From the NCBI RefSeq assembly GCF_910592395.1, contig NC_088325.1:3937501-4001500 (forward strand): DNA of 64,000 nt. The letters run 5' to 3'. The notes beneath the pieces are model-generated. The model saw only the letters and a program-made list of their open reading frames with translations. It ran no database searches and was not told the DNA's origin. This stretch comes from Lineus longissimus (lineage: Eukaryota > Nemertea > Pilidiophora > Heteronemertea > Lineidae). The first letter of the stretch is position 1; every line of letters begins with the position of its first letter. Below, piece after piece: positions 11,600 to 22,703 of this stretch. The position numbers and the translations under genes were made by a program.

Positions 11600-12531
11600 G
11601 GGTATTAATAAACAGAGAAACAGAGAAACGAAGAAATCGAGAACTTCCCCCATCGACTAGTTAGGCCTCGTTTCCCAATGCATTGCTACACAAAATCAGT
11701 ACTTGTGTGCCAACAACCACTAAAAACCACTCAACCAAGACTTTAGTTGGGCAATTTTAGACCTGGTAACCTCGTCCCTCCTGCTTGTTTGGTCCTTGGG
11801 ACGAGGCTTGTTTCGTAAGGCGGGTAGCGTCTGGCAGGGCAACAGAGTCGAGAATATCGGAGATGAAATGCTTTATTTCTCACGTTGGACTACGATCTAC
11901 TGTTACACCGGGTAGATCTAAAATACAGACTTTGCTAATTAAGACTGGACTATGCTGAATACTCAACAAGGCTGAAATGAGATATGAAGTGGGGGTGCAA
12001 CTTCGCCGTGCCAGGTGTACATCGGTGCTTTGAGAAGGGACGCAGATGGGAACCATTTTACTGACACTTCTCTTAATAACTGAATGGTTTCATTCTCCTA
12101 TCCAACCAGTAAATAAACGGTCTTAACTTCTGCACTGGACATATTATACACCTCCAGAAATGCACAATCACTCTGTCTGCAATGTGGAATTAGCATACTA
12201 GAAGGGCCTTCTGTGCCCGGCTACAGTGTTTCTTCCACATGGGTTGAGCCAAAAATAGCATGCCAAATAGCATTAGGGTATCAGCCCATGGAATAAATAC
12301 AGTCAACCTCGTGGTTTTGCGAAATGGACAATGTTCCATTGATCTGATAGGACTGGTCTCCTGTCCACCCAGTGCATTTTCGAACTACTTTCATCGTGGG
12401 AGAAGAAACCAGGCTAGCATATTAGTCTATTTTCACGCCGTACATTATAGACATAGGTTTTAAGGCCTAACTACTCGATATGGGAAGTTCTCGATTTCTT
12501 CGTTTCTCTGTTTCTCTGTTTATTAATACCC
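11600..12531. mobile_element. Mutator-like non-autonomous DNA transposon (9-bp TSD)
   Basis: The element is 932 bp long with inverted ends of about 48 bp starting GGGTATTAATAAACAGAGAA, essentially identical at both termini. It is flanked by the 9-bp direct repeat CTCAAAGCT at 11591-11599 and 12532-12540. A 9-bp target duplication with long terminal inverted repeats is the signature of the Mutator superfamily. There is no coding capacity inside. Near-identical ends and an unmutated duplication indicate a recent insertion. Confidence 0.85.
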
Positions 12532-12540
12532 CTCAAAGCT

Positions 12541-13351
12541 TCCTATGGGTTGAATTCTCTCTTTTGATGTTGGTCATATATTACTATGATTAATTTCCCC
12601 AATGAGTCAAATAAACAAATTGCCTTCATATATTACACTAACTACCATATCAAAGACAAATACTTTCCATTGTTGTATGATTATTGTAAATTGATTGCAG
12701 CAATAAAAACTTGTCATCAGGATAAAATGACAGCCCAGCGGGTTTGTTCATGAAGTTGTACTATTTTTTTAGCAGGAGTCAAAATATAATCTGGAAATTA
12801 GCGACGGAGATTTTATTTATGTTCGTGTCAGATATTAAGTAATATTTCACAAACGTCCAGGCACATAGCCTCGGGAAATAATATTTTTACCTGACAAATA
12901 AGCTCCAATATCTCATGCCTGGACGTGTCATATTTGCTTTATCATACTGAATACAGTGTACAACCTGGGTCAAAACTTATACAAAATAGGCCAAAGTCAG
13001 CCTCGTTCTGGATTGACCTAGTTTGTGTACTGTCTAGTGCATTCCAGTTTCAATGCACTATGATCTCAGATAGTGCATTGATAGCTGGGGTCATTATTTG
13101 AAATGACTCTGACACAGCCCAAATCTTTTTTTACCTCAATAAACATGCTCAATATTGTTAAATACATACCACACTACAATCCTAATGCAACATGTATTCC
13201 ATTTAAGCACTTTTGAGAGCATAAAATGCATTTCATTGTGAGTACTGTCCAACACACACCCCACCCCCAACTTCTAATTGGCATAGAAAAGTTTCTATGT
13301 CTAAAACAAGAGACCATTGATGACAGACCTTTGATTGACATCTTGGCTGTG
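12541..13351. other. Intergenic stretch with a short repeat
   Basis: No gene is seen. At 12850-12930 the words ACGTCCAGGCA and TGCCTGGACGT form an inverted pair around CCTCGGGAAATAATATTTTT. The AAATAAT-TTTACC-GACAAATAA core recurs at 54690-54715 and 60105-60140, so this is a dispersed repeat. Confidence 0.4.
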
Positions 13352-14336
13352 GAATTTGTTACGCTCCAACTCTATAATAGTGCCAACTCTGATGGACATG
13401 ATTCCAACTTTGATATGCCAACTCCAATGGAGATAGATAAGTACTCAGCCGCAAGATGTCTCTACCCGGTGAACGGTTTGTTCCAACTCTAATATGCCAA
13501 CTTTTCGAGAGTTTGCAATCAGTCTGAATGATTTAAAAACGCCTAAGTAAGGCAAGATGATCGTTCGTCTTCTTATCCGCAAGGACGCAAATATCTCCCA
13601 TGGTCCATTCAGCTGACTTCCTGAACATCCTGAAGATATTGGGCACAAAAAGAGCAACAATTTGATTGTAGCCATTGGTATTTTGGTGCTTAATGAATGC
13701 GGGTTGTAAAATGACGGCACAGGCATTTGACATGCCTCTGCGTCGGCTGTGTGATTTTCATGTTGATTTTTTCAGTGTAGAAAAAGTACATGGTGTCCTC
13801 CAAAGATTGTTTGACCACCCTGCATCAGGACTTGTCCCTGCTTATTCATGTCTATTGACATTTGCTCATCATCTTTAGATATAGGTTATTGTGACAGATA
13901 TTAGTAAGGATAAAACAATCGTAGATGAAGGATATCTCAGTTGACAATTGGCATTGAGATCCAAAGATCTTAGGTCCAGCTACCCGTGACTAGTCAGATG
14001 ATCGAGTCGTGGGGACACCCATCACCACTAATATTACCAAATGAGGCAGGTTTTGCATTTCTAAACCTTTTAGACAAAAAGAGGCCTAACTTTGGACAGA
14101 AATAAGTAATTAAGGTCTAATTGCACTTTAATTTGGCAAGCTAGCTTGTGAAAAAGACACGACATCCTTTTGTGTCTCAAGGAGTTGTATGGGCCGTGAA
14201 AACCGCAAAAAATATGTACATGTTTTTGTAAGCGGTCGTCGCTCGCGCAAACTTGTCTTGCATGTTTTTGTGAAAGAGGACGTCGAAGAACGCAGTCGTA
14301 TATCAAAACAGACGTTGGGTGGCGCTCGAGACGGGT

Positions 14337-15675
14337 CATCCTATTTAGCGTCCAGTGGCGACCAGTCGCGTCCAACGCGAAATAATAGGGTGTATATGCA
14401 AGGAGGATACCGCGGTGACGTCACATCACGTGATCCCGACCCATATTAGTGATCGCTATGGCCAATCAGATTCAGTCTACTGACAGCACCAGCACTGAAC
14501 ACATCTCCACGTCTCACTGTCTGGTGCGCTCCTGTACACAAAAACACCAATAGACATGAAATATTGCAATACCTAGTATGGATTCTTCCTGTGTATAATA
14601 AAATTTACAGAGCAGATTAACTTCCACGAATAAAAAAGACGTTTGCCGTGGCCAAAGTGCGGAAATAATGGGAAATAATGTCTCCGCTAAAATACACTAC
14701 GAAATACACTAGGCAATGCACTACGCGATACACGGTAGAGATGAAGTTGAGTTTGTTATTGTTTTGACTTAGAAGCCCGCCCATATCATAATATATTCAT
14801 GTATTCATGAAGTATGAACTCATTTCTATCCCATACAACTCTAAGAACAGTCAATTTCTCCTTAAATCATCACCGAAACCGCGATATCCGCAGGAAGATT
14901 TCGTTCTAGTGTCCGAAAATGCATGATCTTACAGGGGCGCTAACTCGACAAATAGAGGGGATCTATGGGGATCTATGCGAGTTTTAGGTATTACAGGTCT
15001 CGAACTTGTAAAATCTGAAAACATGCCTCCAAATCCCATTATGATAATGAAGAGATTGCCCCATATCTGGGAGACTGTTTTGAAACCATCGCTAATTTTG
15101 GAAGATCGGTGCCGGCTATTTGGTTTAAAAAACCCTATTTTTCCCCATCAAAACAGCACTTTTCATTATTCAAATGATAGCTTATTGTCTGAAGACTTAT
15201 TTCATAGCAGAAAAGTACTGATAACTCTGATTTGATGCGAAAAATCTAACTTTTTTGATGACTTGATTTTTCCTTGGCCGTGGATCGAGTTTGTTTACAA
15301 TATGCAGCGCCATCTTGGAAAAGCCGTGACGTCACCGCGGTATCCTCCTTGGTGTATATGGTTAAAAATGTTTTCAAGCTCCTAAAACACTTTCAATAAA
15401 CAAGATTTAGAAGTTTGGTGGAGTTTGCAAACCTAGTTTTTGAATAATCATCACCAGAAAACGATCTTAGTATGCCAACCTGATGCCAGATCCCGATTCC
15501 GCGTTTTCTATAAACCCAAGGAACGGCAGCTAAAACAAACATGGCGTTCAGTATTTTTGCTGGACGCATACTAAGATCGTGAAAGTGTTTTAGGAGCTTG
15601 AAAACATTTTTAACCATATACACCCTATTATTTCGCGTTGGACGCCACTGGTCGCCACTGGACGCTAAATAGGAT
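14337..15675. mobile_element. Palindromic MITE inside the Ginger-like element
   Basis: The outer ends TCATCCTATTTAGCGTCCAG (from 14337) and the mirror image ending at 15675 are inverted repeats. They continue through CGCGAAATAATAGGGTGTATATG and GTTAAAAATGTTTTCAAGCT. When the younger insertion at 14399-15351 is removed, an element of about 390 bp remains, most of it arm. ACGG next to each end may be part of the target duplication, but this is not certain. Confidence 0.6.
14399..15351. mobile_element. Mutator-like MITE nested two levels deep (9-bp TSD)
   Basis: The element is 953 bp with perfect 26-bp inverted ends beginning CAAGGAGGATACCGCGGTGA. It is flanked by the 9-bp direct repeat GTGTATATG (14390-14398 and 15352-15360). 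It inserted into the arm of the palindromic MITE, which itself lies in the Ginger-like element. No coding region is present. The duplication length points to the Mutator superfamily, but the ends are unrelated to those of the MITE at 11600. Confidence 0.8.
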
Positions 15676-16329
15676 GACGGCCGACCCTTGATGATTTTTA
15701 CGTATAACCTCTCTGCTAGTCTGCTAACCATCTTCTTGAGTTCTCCGCCGTTATCGCAATGGATTATTTTGGGTCAGCCGTGTTCCATCTTTTCAGCCAC
15801 CCTAGGCGACCCTTTGTCGCAAAGTGGCCTCAGCCAAAGATATCTTGAGAAGATGTCGAGCACTGAGAGAACGTAACAGTACTTCATGTCGTCTATTTCT
15901 ACGGGCATGTTTAAGAAGTTCACAAGGTCCATTTGGATCCGGGCCATCACTGATTTTGCCAGAACAGGCCGAAGCTTTGTTGGAGAAGAGAGGTTTTCGG
16001 CTCTGACTCTCTTTCATTTTTGCAAGATATCGACGCACAAGCTTTTCTCCCATCGCACAGTATTGCCTGGATATAACGGCGGATAGTTTCTTGGCAGCGA
16101 GTCCTTTATATTTGCCAAAGAAATACCTGACTATAGGCTCAATTTCTGATATCCTCGGAAATATCCTATGTCCACCGACTTCCACAATTCTTTCCTCGTC
16201 GTTCCCATTTAGCGGATTGGTTTTTCTCATGATTCGGTACCTGCCAGAAATCTTCTTCTGGTATGCTTTCATTTCCGCAGGCGTTGAAAGTTCCCGCCAT
16301 CGTACGTCTTCCGACAGAAAACGATACAA
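15673..16329 (-). pseudogene. Ginger-type integrase/transposase, decayed
   Basis: The N-terminal part reads in one frame from 16329 and includes an HTH/zinc-finger-like region (FFGKYKGLAAKKLSAVI) ending at LFSNKA. A frameshift near 15970 then moves the frame. The catalytic core follows: IQMDLVNF with the first Asp, YVLSVLDIFSRYLWLRP, and after an in-frame TGA the second Asp in IIHCDNGGEL. The third catalytic Glu region is lost because the nested element enters just after KIIKGRP near 15676. The protein would have cut and joined the transposon ends. With a frameshift, a stop and an insertion it cannot be active. Confidence 0.75.
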
Positions 16330-17057
16330 CTCCTAGTTGTAAACGTCATCATGGATCGGGTAAACCGACGAATTTTTTCAGGTGAATTTCAGCCCTCCCC
16401 CTTCCAGGCCGACTTCTTTGATAGAATTTTTGAAAATACATGTAAGCCTATGTACCCTTTCCGTGACAAGTGTTTGAAGATGTCTATCTTTTTTTCCAGG
16501 AGGCCGAATGTCCATTTATTAACATCAACCTCTAGCAGTAGGCCTAGGCCGGGGCTTGGACTGCTCCAACACTGCCTATCCAACCTAGCATGGGATAGCA
16601 CATTTACCTTCGGCCCTATCTGCTATGAAAAAGCGTGTATTTTGTGCCACCTTGCACGAGCACAGAGACTGTGTAGAGTACACTTTATCCGGTTACAGGT
16701 GCAGATCAATGTATGTCACCGACCCAAGCATATCAATGTGGCCACTGAGGGTATCATCAGCAACTCATTTGTGTAACTAAGTCAACGAACTTCTCAGAAC
16801 AGACGCATGAGATTACTCAGTGAACCAATGCATGTACGTACCGCATCGGAATCGGATATCTTGACTCGCATGTGTATCGAAACTGTATACAAAGTTCCGC
16901 TTTCAAAGTTGGCATATTAGAGTTGGAACAAACCGTTCACCGGGTAGAGACATCTTGCGGCTGAGTACTTATCTATCGCCATCAGAGCTGGCATATTAAA
17001 GTTGGAATCATGTCCATCAGAGTTGGCACTATTATAGAGTTGGAGCGTAACAGAATT

Positions 17058-17554
17058 CAACCACTTTTCTCAATGAATATGCACACCCCTTGATGTATGA
17101 GGCTTGTGAATGGCTGGAGTCCACCCAGCACAGCCCCCCCCCCCCCTCAACTAAACTGTCAATGACATTCTTGGTGGTCAACTTGTGTATGGTATCATGA
17201 TACAGCCTGGTACAGTGACCTTTCTGCTTGATTAATTACACACATTTGGGTTAATTTGTTTATACACTTGTCTGCTATAATCTCTCAAACTCAGCAGGCT
17301 GCTTGTTTGCAAGGCGGCATATTCCTTTGATCTTGTAATAGGGATAGATTTTGTTTCTGATACTTCAATTGCAGAAGGTCAATTCCACGGTGTTGACCAT
17401 GTCTTACTCTAGTGAATGAGTACAATTTACACCCTTTCTGGTCATCAACGAAGTGGCTATCACATTTTTGATGTTGCTTGTCCAGCTCATCAGCATATTG
17501 GCCTAGTAACCATGATGAAACACGTGGTGGTGAAGATCAAGTGCTTCCTGCCTT
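17058..17554. other. Intergenic stretch
   Basis: No gene is seen. A poly-C tract lies at about 17136-17149. Confidence 0.5.
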
Positions 17555-18175
17555 AGTTGCTTTCACACGAGGACGGTTTTAGCCCTCCTCACCTCGAGCC
17601 ACTTGAAGCCGGATCACCTGTAACTGGCTTTGCGCTATCTACACGGAGACGGATCAAGTCGCCGACTCAAGTTCAGTTCAGGCCACTTAAACCACTCACC
17701 CGTCGCTTGGTGGCGCATGTGACTCTTATTTCGGTGGAGGTTTGAAAGTTGCGTTTTGGTACGTTTTGGTACAACACTCGGCTAACTTCTGCTCCACGAG
17801 TAGCCATTGCGAGTAAATAATTAATGTATAAGACACAAAATCGAGATCAATCAAACAAAGCTATTAACTGACACTGACACTCCTGTTATATATATTCTGC
17901 CGCGTGTTTTCATAAACTGCTATATCATGATATACCGCGCTACTCGATTTTAGTACCGTGCGCAAAGTGACTCGAGGCCAGATCGGTTCTATACGAGAGA
18001 TTAAGCGTCTTGAAGTGGCTCCAACCCGCCTCAAGTGACTCGAGACTGCAGTGCTAACGCGCCTCGGGTCAGGTCATTTGGAGACGGTTCTATTTCGTTC
18101 TACACGGTAAAAATTATCCTGACCCGCCTCGAGCTGGCTCGAAGCCGGTTCCAACTGTCCTCGTGTAGAAAGGCT
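17555..18175. mobile_element. Probable MITE with CACACGAGGAC ends
   Basis: The left end has TTTCACACGAGGACGGTT and the right end has the mirror-like CTGTCCTCGTGTAGAAAG. Sub-terminal blocks of CTCGAG and (G)AAGCCGG occur near both ends. There is no coding region and no clear target duplication. A hAT-type MITE is one possibility, and I cannot assign the superfamily. Confidence 0.45.
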
Positions 18176-18899
18176 GTTACATCTTTCCTGGTTCTATCAG
18201 TTCTTCTGAACAGGTTAAACTTGTTTTGTTGTTCCTTTGGTGGATTATATTCTTACTTCTTTTGGATTATTAATGTTTCACATGTGTAGGCCTATATTCA
18301 TTCAGTGACCCTTACGTTGATTTATATTTTTCGACCAAAAAAGGAATATGGAATGAAATAATTGTTTGGATATTTGGATATTCTTGATTCAATGGATTAG
18401 GGATGTTGGGAGGGTGATTTTCAGATGCTGTGAATGTAGGTCCTGGATATCGAAATGATTGGTGGTACTTTCAAACCATATCAAACCATGGCACTATTAT
18501 TGTTTACATTCATAATATAGGTAAACTAGGACATATTATGCATGAATCTATGTCAGTGGGCAGCCAAGTTTATGCTAACCAGGTATACTAAACCGAGGCT
18601 ATAATCTGCCAGCAACTGGGTCACTTTGGATATCAGTTACACTTTGGCTATCCAGAGCACTCACTGATACCTGTTTCAATTAATGCAACATAATACATTC
18701 ATAAAATGCCCTCAAGGTACGGATGGCTTTTCTCCACCACCTTTTCGGTGCTTGTAGCATCCTAGTTACTTTCAATCGGCGGATAGACTCGCAAATGTGT
18801 GTAGCCATTACATGTACTGCATGACTGTGAGTTTATATAAGCAAACAATTGTTTGAAGCGTTTTTGGCCTGACTAGAAGTTATTTGAGTTTGCCTTCTG
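18176..18899. other. Intergenic stretch
   Basis: No gene or structured repeat is seen. Confidence 0.5.
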
Positions 18900-19520
18900 T
18901 AGTTTCTGTGCATCAGCTACGGACGTGATGACAAGGTACACGATAGTGTCATCGGCGAAAAGAGTCTAACTGTTGCTGATAGGTTTTCTGCGATCTCGTT
19001 TATGTACAGCAGTAAAAGTAGTGGCCCAAGCTCGGATCCTTTGGGTACTCCCGAAGTGACAGTTCCATTGTATGATTTCTCCCCGTCGAGGGCAACCGTT
19101 TGGTGTATGTTGCTGAGGAAGACAGATATCCAGTTGTTGGTCTTCGTCGAAACATCATAGTGGAACAATTTGGCAAGGAGTTTGCGGTGGTTCACCTTGT
19201 CGAAGGCATTTGAAACGTCCATGACTAGAAGGTATGTTTGTTGGCTTTGCATCCGTGTGCCTTACATGTATTATACATTCTAGTAGTTGAGCTGTGTCTC
19301 GCAGGATTTTCAACTTAGGAAACCGTGTTGGCGGTAGTAGAGGATATCATGGATTTCGACGTATCTCATGGTGTTGGTCGCAAAGACATGCTCCAACGTG
19401 TGCATGAGATGTGCGCATGCCTATAGGAAATGGGGCGGTAATTATCTGGTGTTGACTTATTTCCCTTCTGTGTCACTTTGAATGATCGCCAGTCTTCGGG
19501 GATGGAACCAGTGTTGTATG
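18900..19520 (-). pseudogene. LINE reverse transcriptase fragment (CR1/Jockey type)
   Basis: Minus-strand translation gives, in order, PEDWRSFKVTQKGNKSTPDN with an NYRPIS-like continuation, then after a frame change YLLVMDVSNAFDKVNHRKLL (RT motif A, with the catalytic Asp in the MDVSNAFD box) and TSGVPKGSELGPLLLLLYIN (motif B region). The FADDT catalytic box is recognisable at 18945-18970 only after allowing one extra base. The fragment covers the middle of the RT domain and is truncated at both ends. It is dead. Confidence 0.8.
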
Positions 19521-19535
19521 AATGACGGAATGTCC

Positions 19536-19738
19536 TAGGGGGGCAGAAGTCCTATGGGGGCTGGTGTCCTAGGGGGGCTAATGTCCGGGGGGCTAATGTC
19601 CGGGGGCAGATGTCCTAGGGGGGCAGAAGTCCTAGGGGGCCTAATGTCCGGGGGGCAAAAATCCGGGGGGCAGATGTCCTAGGGGGGCAGAAGTCCGGGG
19701 GCAGAAGTCCGGGGGGCAAATGTCCAGGGGGGAAGTGT
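19536..19738 (+). repeat. G-rich minisatellite
   Basis: Irregular tandem units of the type GGGGGGCAGAAGTCCTA and GGGGGGCTAATGTCC run for about 200 bp. Runs of 5-6 G recur every 12-18 bases, so the plus strand could fold into G-quadruplexes. Confidence 0.85.
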
Positions 19739-19877
19739 CCTGATACCGGAATATTATACCCAGGATTCGGGCTAGACTAACTGCACGATTCTTCGTGACC
19801 AAGGAACTGGGCCCGGTTGGGATCCAAGTTGTCTGCGGCCAATCGCGGTCCATGTAGGAATGATAATTGATAGTTTA

Positions 19878-19985
19878 TTAGTGCATTCCACAATGACCCA
19901 CAGATCTCGTATTTTTCTCGTATATCGATCGTATTCTGTATCAGCATCGTCACCTCTCGTATATCCACAGGGGTGCCTAATATGT
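19878..19985 (-). repeat. Dispersed repeat rich in TACGAGA words (inverted copy at 49739-49846)
   Basis: Read on the minus strand, this contains CGATGCTGATACAGAATACG and AAATACGAGATCTGTGGGTC. It aligns along its length with 49739-49846 on the plus strand. Confidence 0.6.
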
Positions 19986-20066
19986 GCATCGAATTCATCT
20001 CGTATTATAAGCCTCGACTGCGAAGTCATGCAGAGCAGATTCTCGAATTCTATCGAAAATATTAAA

Positions 20067-20310
20067 CCCAAGGGCCCGTATGCACAAAGGTGGTTTAAGC
20101 ATAGTTTAGCCAAAACTAGGTATAACCCTTCGATTAAACCACTGTTCGTATGCACAGAGATGGTTTAAGGTAAACTGTGGGGTAAGTTTAAACCAGGTTT
20201 AGATGCCCATATGCACAAAGGTGGTTTAGCTTAAACTCTGGTGTAAATGTGCCCAAATCACCTAGTTTAACTAAACCGACTCAGGGGTAGGTTTAAGAGA
20301 AGTTTAACTA
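20067..20310. repeat. TATGCACA-GGTGGTTTA repeats, Harbinger-MITE-like
   Basis: The block TATGCACAAAGGTGGTTTA occurs at about 20079 and 20211, with a variant at 20153, each followed by AAACT/GTTTA-rich sequence. The first copy begins GGGCCCGTATGCACAAA, like Harbinger-type termini. It may be the truncated end of a MITE. It borders the virus-like element on its left side. Confidence 0.4.
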
Positions 20311-20783
20311 TACAAACCGATGGCATCACAGATATTTTATAGTTCATTCGATGTCACCAGTGGCTGGAACAAAGTTAAATTCGACTCGCACTACCAATGT
20401 ATTATACAAAAAAACATATTTATTTTATCAATATCAACTTCACGTTTAAATCATACCAACAAAAACTGCACTTTTCTTATGCAGCAGAACCAATAGGGAA
20501 TCGCAAAATTCCGAAAGTATGGTTTCGATATCAGCTATTATACGATATATGGAAAGTGCTTGAACATGTCAATGAATGCTAGTTGTGAAAGAACGAAATT
20601 AATTAAGAGTCAGACTTGAACTATTATATGAAAACATGATTGAAACATCATGTTAATGCTATTTCTGACCGGACAAAATTATCAAACTTGAATTATTACA
20701 GTACAATATATGAAAAAATAATTGAAACATGTCGCTGCAAATTGTGACGTAACAGAATTAATAAAGAGCTCAGACTTGGACAA
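20311..20783. other. Left flank of the virus-like element
   Basis: AT-rich DNA with three degenerate copies of a block containing TCAGACTTG-A-TATTA and ATTGAAACAT at about 20600-20820. No terminal inverted repeat or polymerase gene is visible, so the left end of the element has not been located. Confidence 0.4.
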
Positions 20784-21497
20784 TTATATGAAGAAAATTA
20801 TTGAAATGTCATGTTCTTTGAAAATACTCCAGTCGACTGTGGAACTCTTCTGTCTGTTTTGTGTTTTAGACATTGGCCGCATGTTAAACCAAGAGTAACA
20901 CAGTTCTGGATGATCTTTGAATTCCTTGATTGGTAGAACATGATCCAACTCCTCATCTACTATTTGTGATAGACCCCTTTGGTGGTCTAACCAATCCATG
21001 AAGAACTCATTGGAACAACCTAGACGTAATTCCGAGTTAACAGTACACTCTACTTTAGATATATCTCCTTTAGATACATCTCCTTTGGCTACTCTGTTTA
21101 GATCAACTCTCACTTTATGACTGTCTCTATTACTATTTTTATCAAGATAATCTTTGTAGTATGAATTAAAACAAGCTCTACATTCACGTCTTTTTCCTTC
21201 TTTACCGAATTCACCATCGCTTAGTAATTTCACTTCTCCACATTTACCACATGTCTTGGTTAACGTTGAACCACATAATTTACAATAATCCAGTAAATTG
21301 CCTCTTCTGTTCTTTTCAAATTCACTTTCAGGTTTTGTTGCATTGCCCCTAATACATTTAAATGTAGGTCCTGAAACTAATGGTTGATACCGATTAACAG
21401 GATACTGATAAACAGGATACCGATTAACAGGATACTGATAAACATTGACCGTACCATAGTTATCGTTAAATATCTGTCCTTCCATTTGATTCTCCAT
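20784..21497 (-). CDS. HNH-like endonuclease with zinc-binding Cys pairs (237 aa)
   Basis: The protein begins with an aromatic-rich tail containing the repeat YPVNRYPVYQYPVNRY. Cys pairs follow, CKLCGSTLTKTCGKCGE and RRECRACF, which should bind zinc. The C-terminal third resembles an HNH nuclease fold: LGCSNEFFMDWLDHQ, then ELDHVLPIKEF with the DH pair, then CYSWFNMRPMSKTQNRQKS with the N-x-x-P and final N-x-x-K positions. It probably nicks or cuts DNA during replication or packaging. The start ATG lies in TTTAAATG. It follows the integrase on the same strand with an 18-base gap. The frame appears intact. Confidence 0.7.
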   Translation of the reverse strand: MENQMEGQIFNDNYGTVNVYQYPVNRYPVYQYPVNRYQPLVSGPTFKCIRGNATKPESEFEKNRRGNLLDYCKLCGSTLTKTCGKCGEVKLLSDGEFGKEGKRRECRACFNSYYKDYLDKNSNRDSHKVRVDLNRVAKGDVSKGDISKVECTVNSELRLGCSNEFFMDWLDHQRGLSQIVDEELDHVLPIKEFKDHPELCYSWFNMRPMSKTQNRQKSSTVDWSIFKEHDISIIFFI

Positions 21498-21515
21498 TTA
21501 AAGGATAAAAAGTTT

Positions 21516-22703
21516 TTAAATTATGTTTTTGGTTTTTAGGCGTTTTATGTCTGAAATTGGCAACCATTCATTGAATTTGTCACTGTAGCATTTCCACTTC
21601 ACTAATCCGTATTTTTTACCTTTAGTGGTCTTGTACCTCATTATCTTCTCTATTTTGTACTCTATTTGGTCAGGATTGGGAACATAACTTAATTCCTCCT
21701 CATAGAAATATCCTTGAATTTTTTCCTTTTGGTAATCTTCAAGTTTGTAGACGATAGGATGAGTGAAGATGATCTGTCTTATTTGAAATACTTCTTCAGT
21801 GAAATTGGGCAAGTAGCCTTTGTCGAAAATAGTCTTGTACTTTGAAATTCTGACGCTGTCGCCAACCTTGTACTTTGGATCTCCAAATGTTTCTTTAAGA
21901 TGTAGGCCGTAGAGGTTGTACCAGACAGTTCCTTCATTCTCCCTCTTTCTGGCGTCAATTGGTTTCATCCCTATTGATGAGTGAAATGAGTTGTTGTAGC
22001 CACTCACCAAGTCATCTAAGACATCGACCCACTTGTCAGTTTCCTTTGCAGTGAAGTACTTCCACATTTTATCCTTTAAAGTTCTGTTTAATCTTTCCAC
22101 AACTGCTGCCTTCTTACTTGAAAATGTAGAGAACCACTCTATGTTGTTTTCTCTCAAGAGTTTTTTGACGTGTTGGTTGTAGAACTCATTGCCTTCGTCA
22201 AATTGGATCTTCTCTGGTATCGCTTCCTCAAAGATCACTTTAGATGCATCTCTGATTTCTTCTCCTCTCTTGCTCTTAACGGCCATAGCCCAAGCATAGC
22301 GACTGAATAGGTCAATTACTGTCAAAATGAATCTGTTGCCTTTATTTTGTTTCTCAAATTTTTGCATGTCCACAAGATCTGCTTGCCATTGTTGATCGAT
22401 GTAAGATACCATTGTCTTTCGGAACGTAAATTTCTTAATGGCCGGTTTGTGTAGTTGGTGAGTTGGTAGTGTGTCTAGAAATTCTTTTACTTCCTTGTAC
22501 CTGATTTTGTTACTAGTTTTACTAGCAACACTATCTTCCCTTACTTTTTTCCAGATCTTACTTAATGAACTGTAAGCCACAGGACTTTCAGGATTGAAGT
22601 ACAAATCTCTCAGATACTGTTCGATGTTGTCTGGGTTCTACTGTTCGATGTTGTCTGGGTTTGACTGGACTTTGCCTGGGTCTTTTAGTTCTGTTTTACT
22701 CAT
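21516..22703 (-). pseudogene. Retrovirus-type integrase with C-terminal chromodomain, nonsense-interrupted
   Basis: The natural start is the ATG at 22703 in TTTAAATG. After 21 codons an in-frame TAG interrupts, and the frame is then open to 21516 (362 residues counted from the TTG at 22604). The catalytic triad is present: Asp76 in QWQADLVDM, Asp136 in IQFDEGNEFYN and Glu170 in KAAVVERLNRTLK. The last 49 residues form a chromodomain with all three expected aromatic-cage positions (Tyr316, Trp337, Tyr340). The enzyme would join element ends to host DNA, and the chromodomain may steer it to methylated histone H3. The TAG arises within a 24-bp tandem duplication of the 5' coding region. Apart from that stop the core looks intact. 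Confidence 0.85.

Larger units (their letters stand above)
13357..17052 (-). mobile_element. Ginger-like DNA transposon (TIR 148 bp, TSD GAATT)
   Basis: The element spans 3696 bp. Inverted terminal repeats of 148 bp (13357-13504 and 16905-17052) start TGTTACGCTCCAACTCTATA and contain sub-repeats of the type CCAACTCTAATATG. The 5-bp direct repeat GAATT flanks both ends (13352-13356 and 17053-17057). Inside, on the minus strand, is a decayed retrovirus-type integrase. A TGTNR terminus, a 4-5 bp duplication and an rve-type integrase together describe the Ginger group of cut-and-paste transposons. The body is interrupted by two nested elements (14337-15675), so the original element was about 1.3 kb shorter. 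Confidence 0.75.

Noticed and set aside
20311-20783. Search for a polymerase gene or terminal repeat at the left end of the viral element
   Set aside because: No long frame and no inverted match to 33756-34374 were found, so nothing was annotated.
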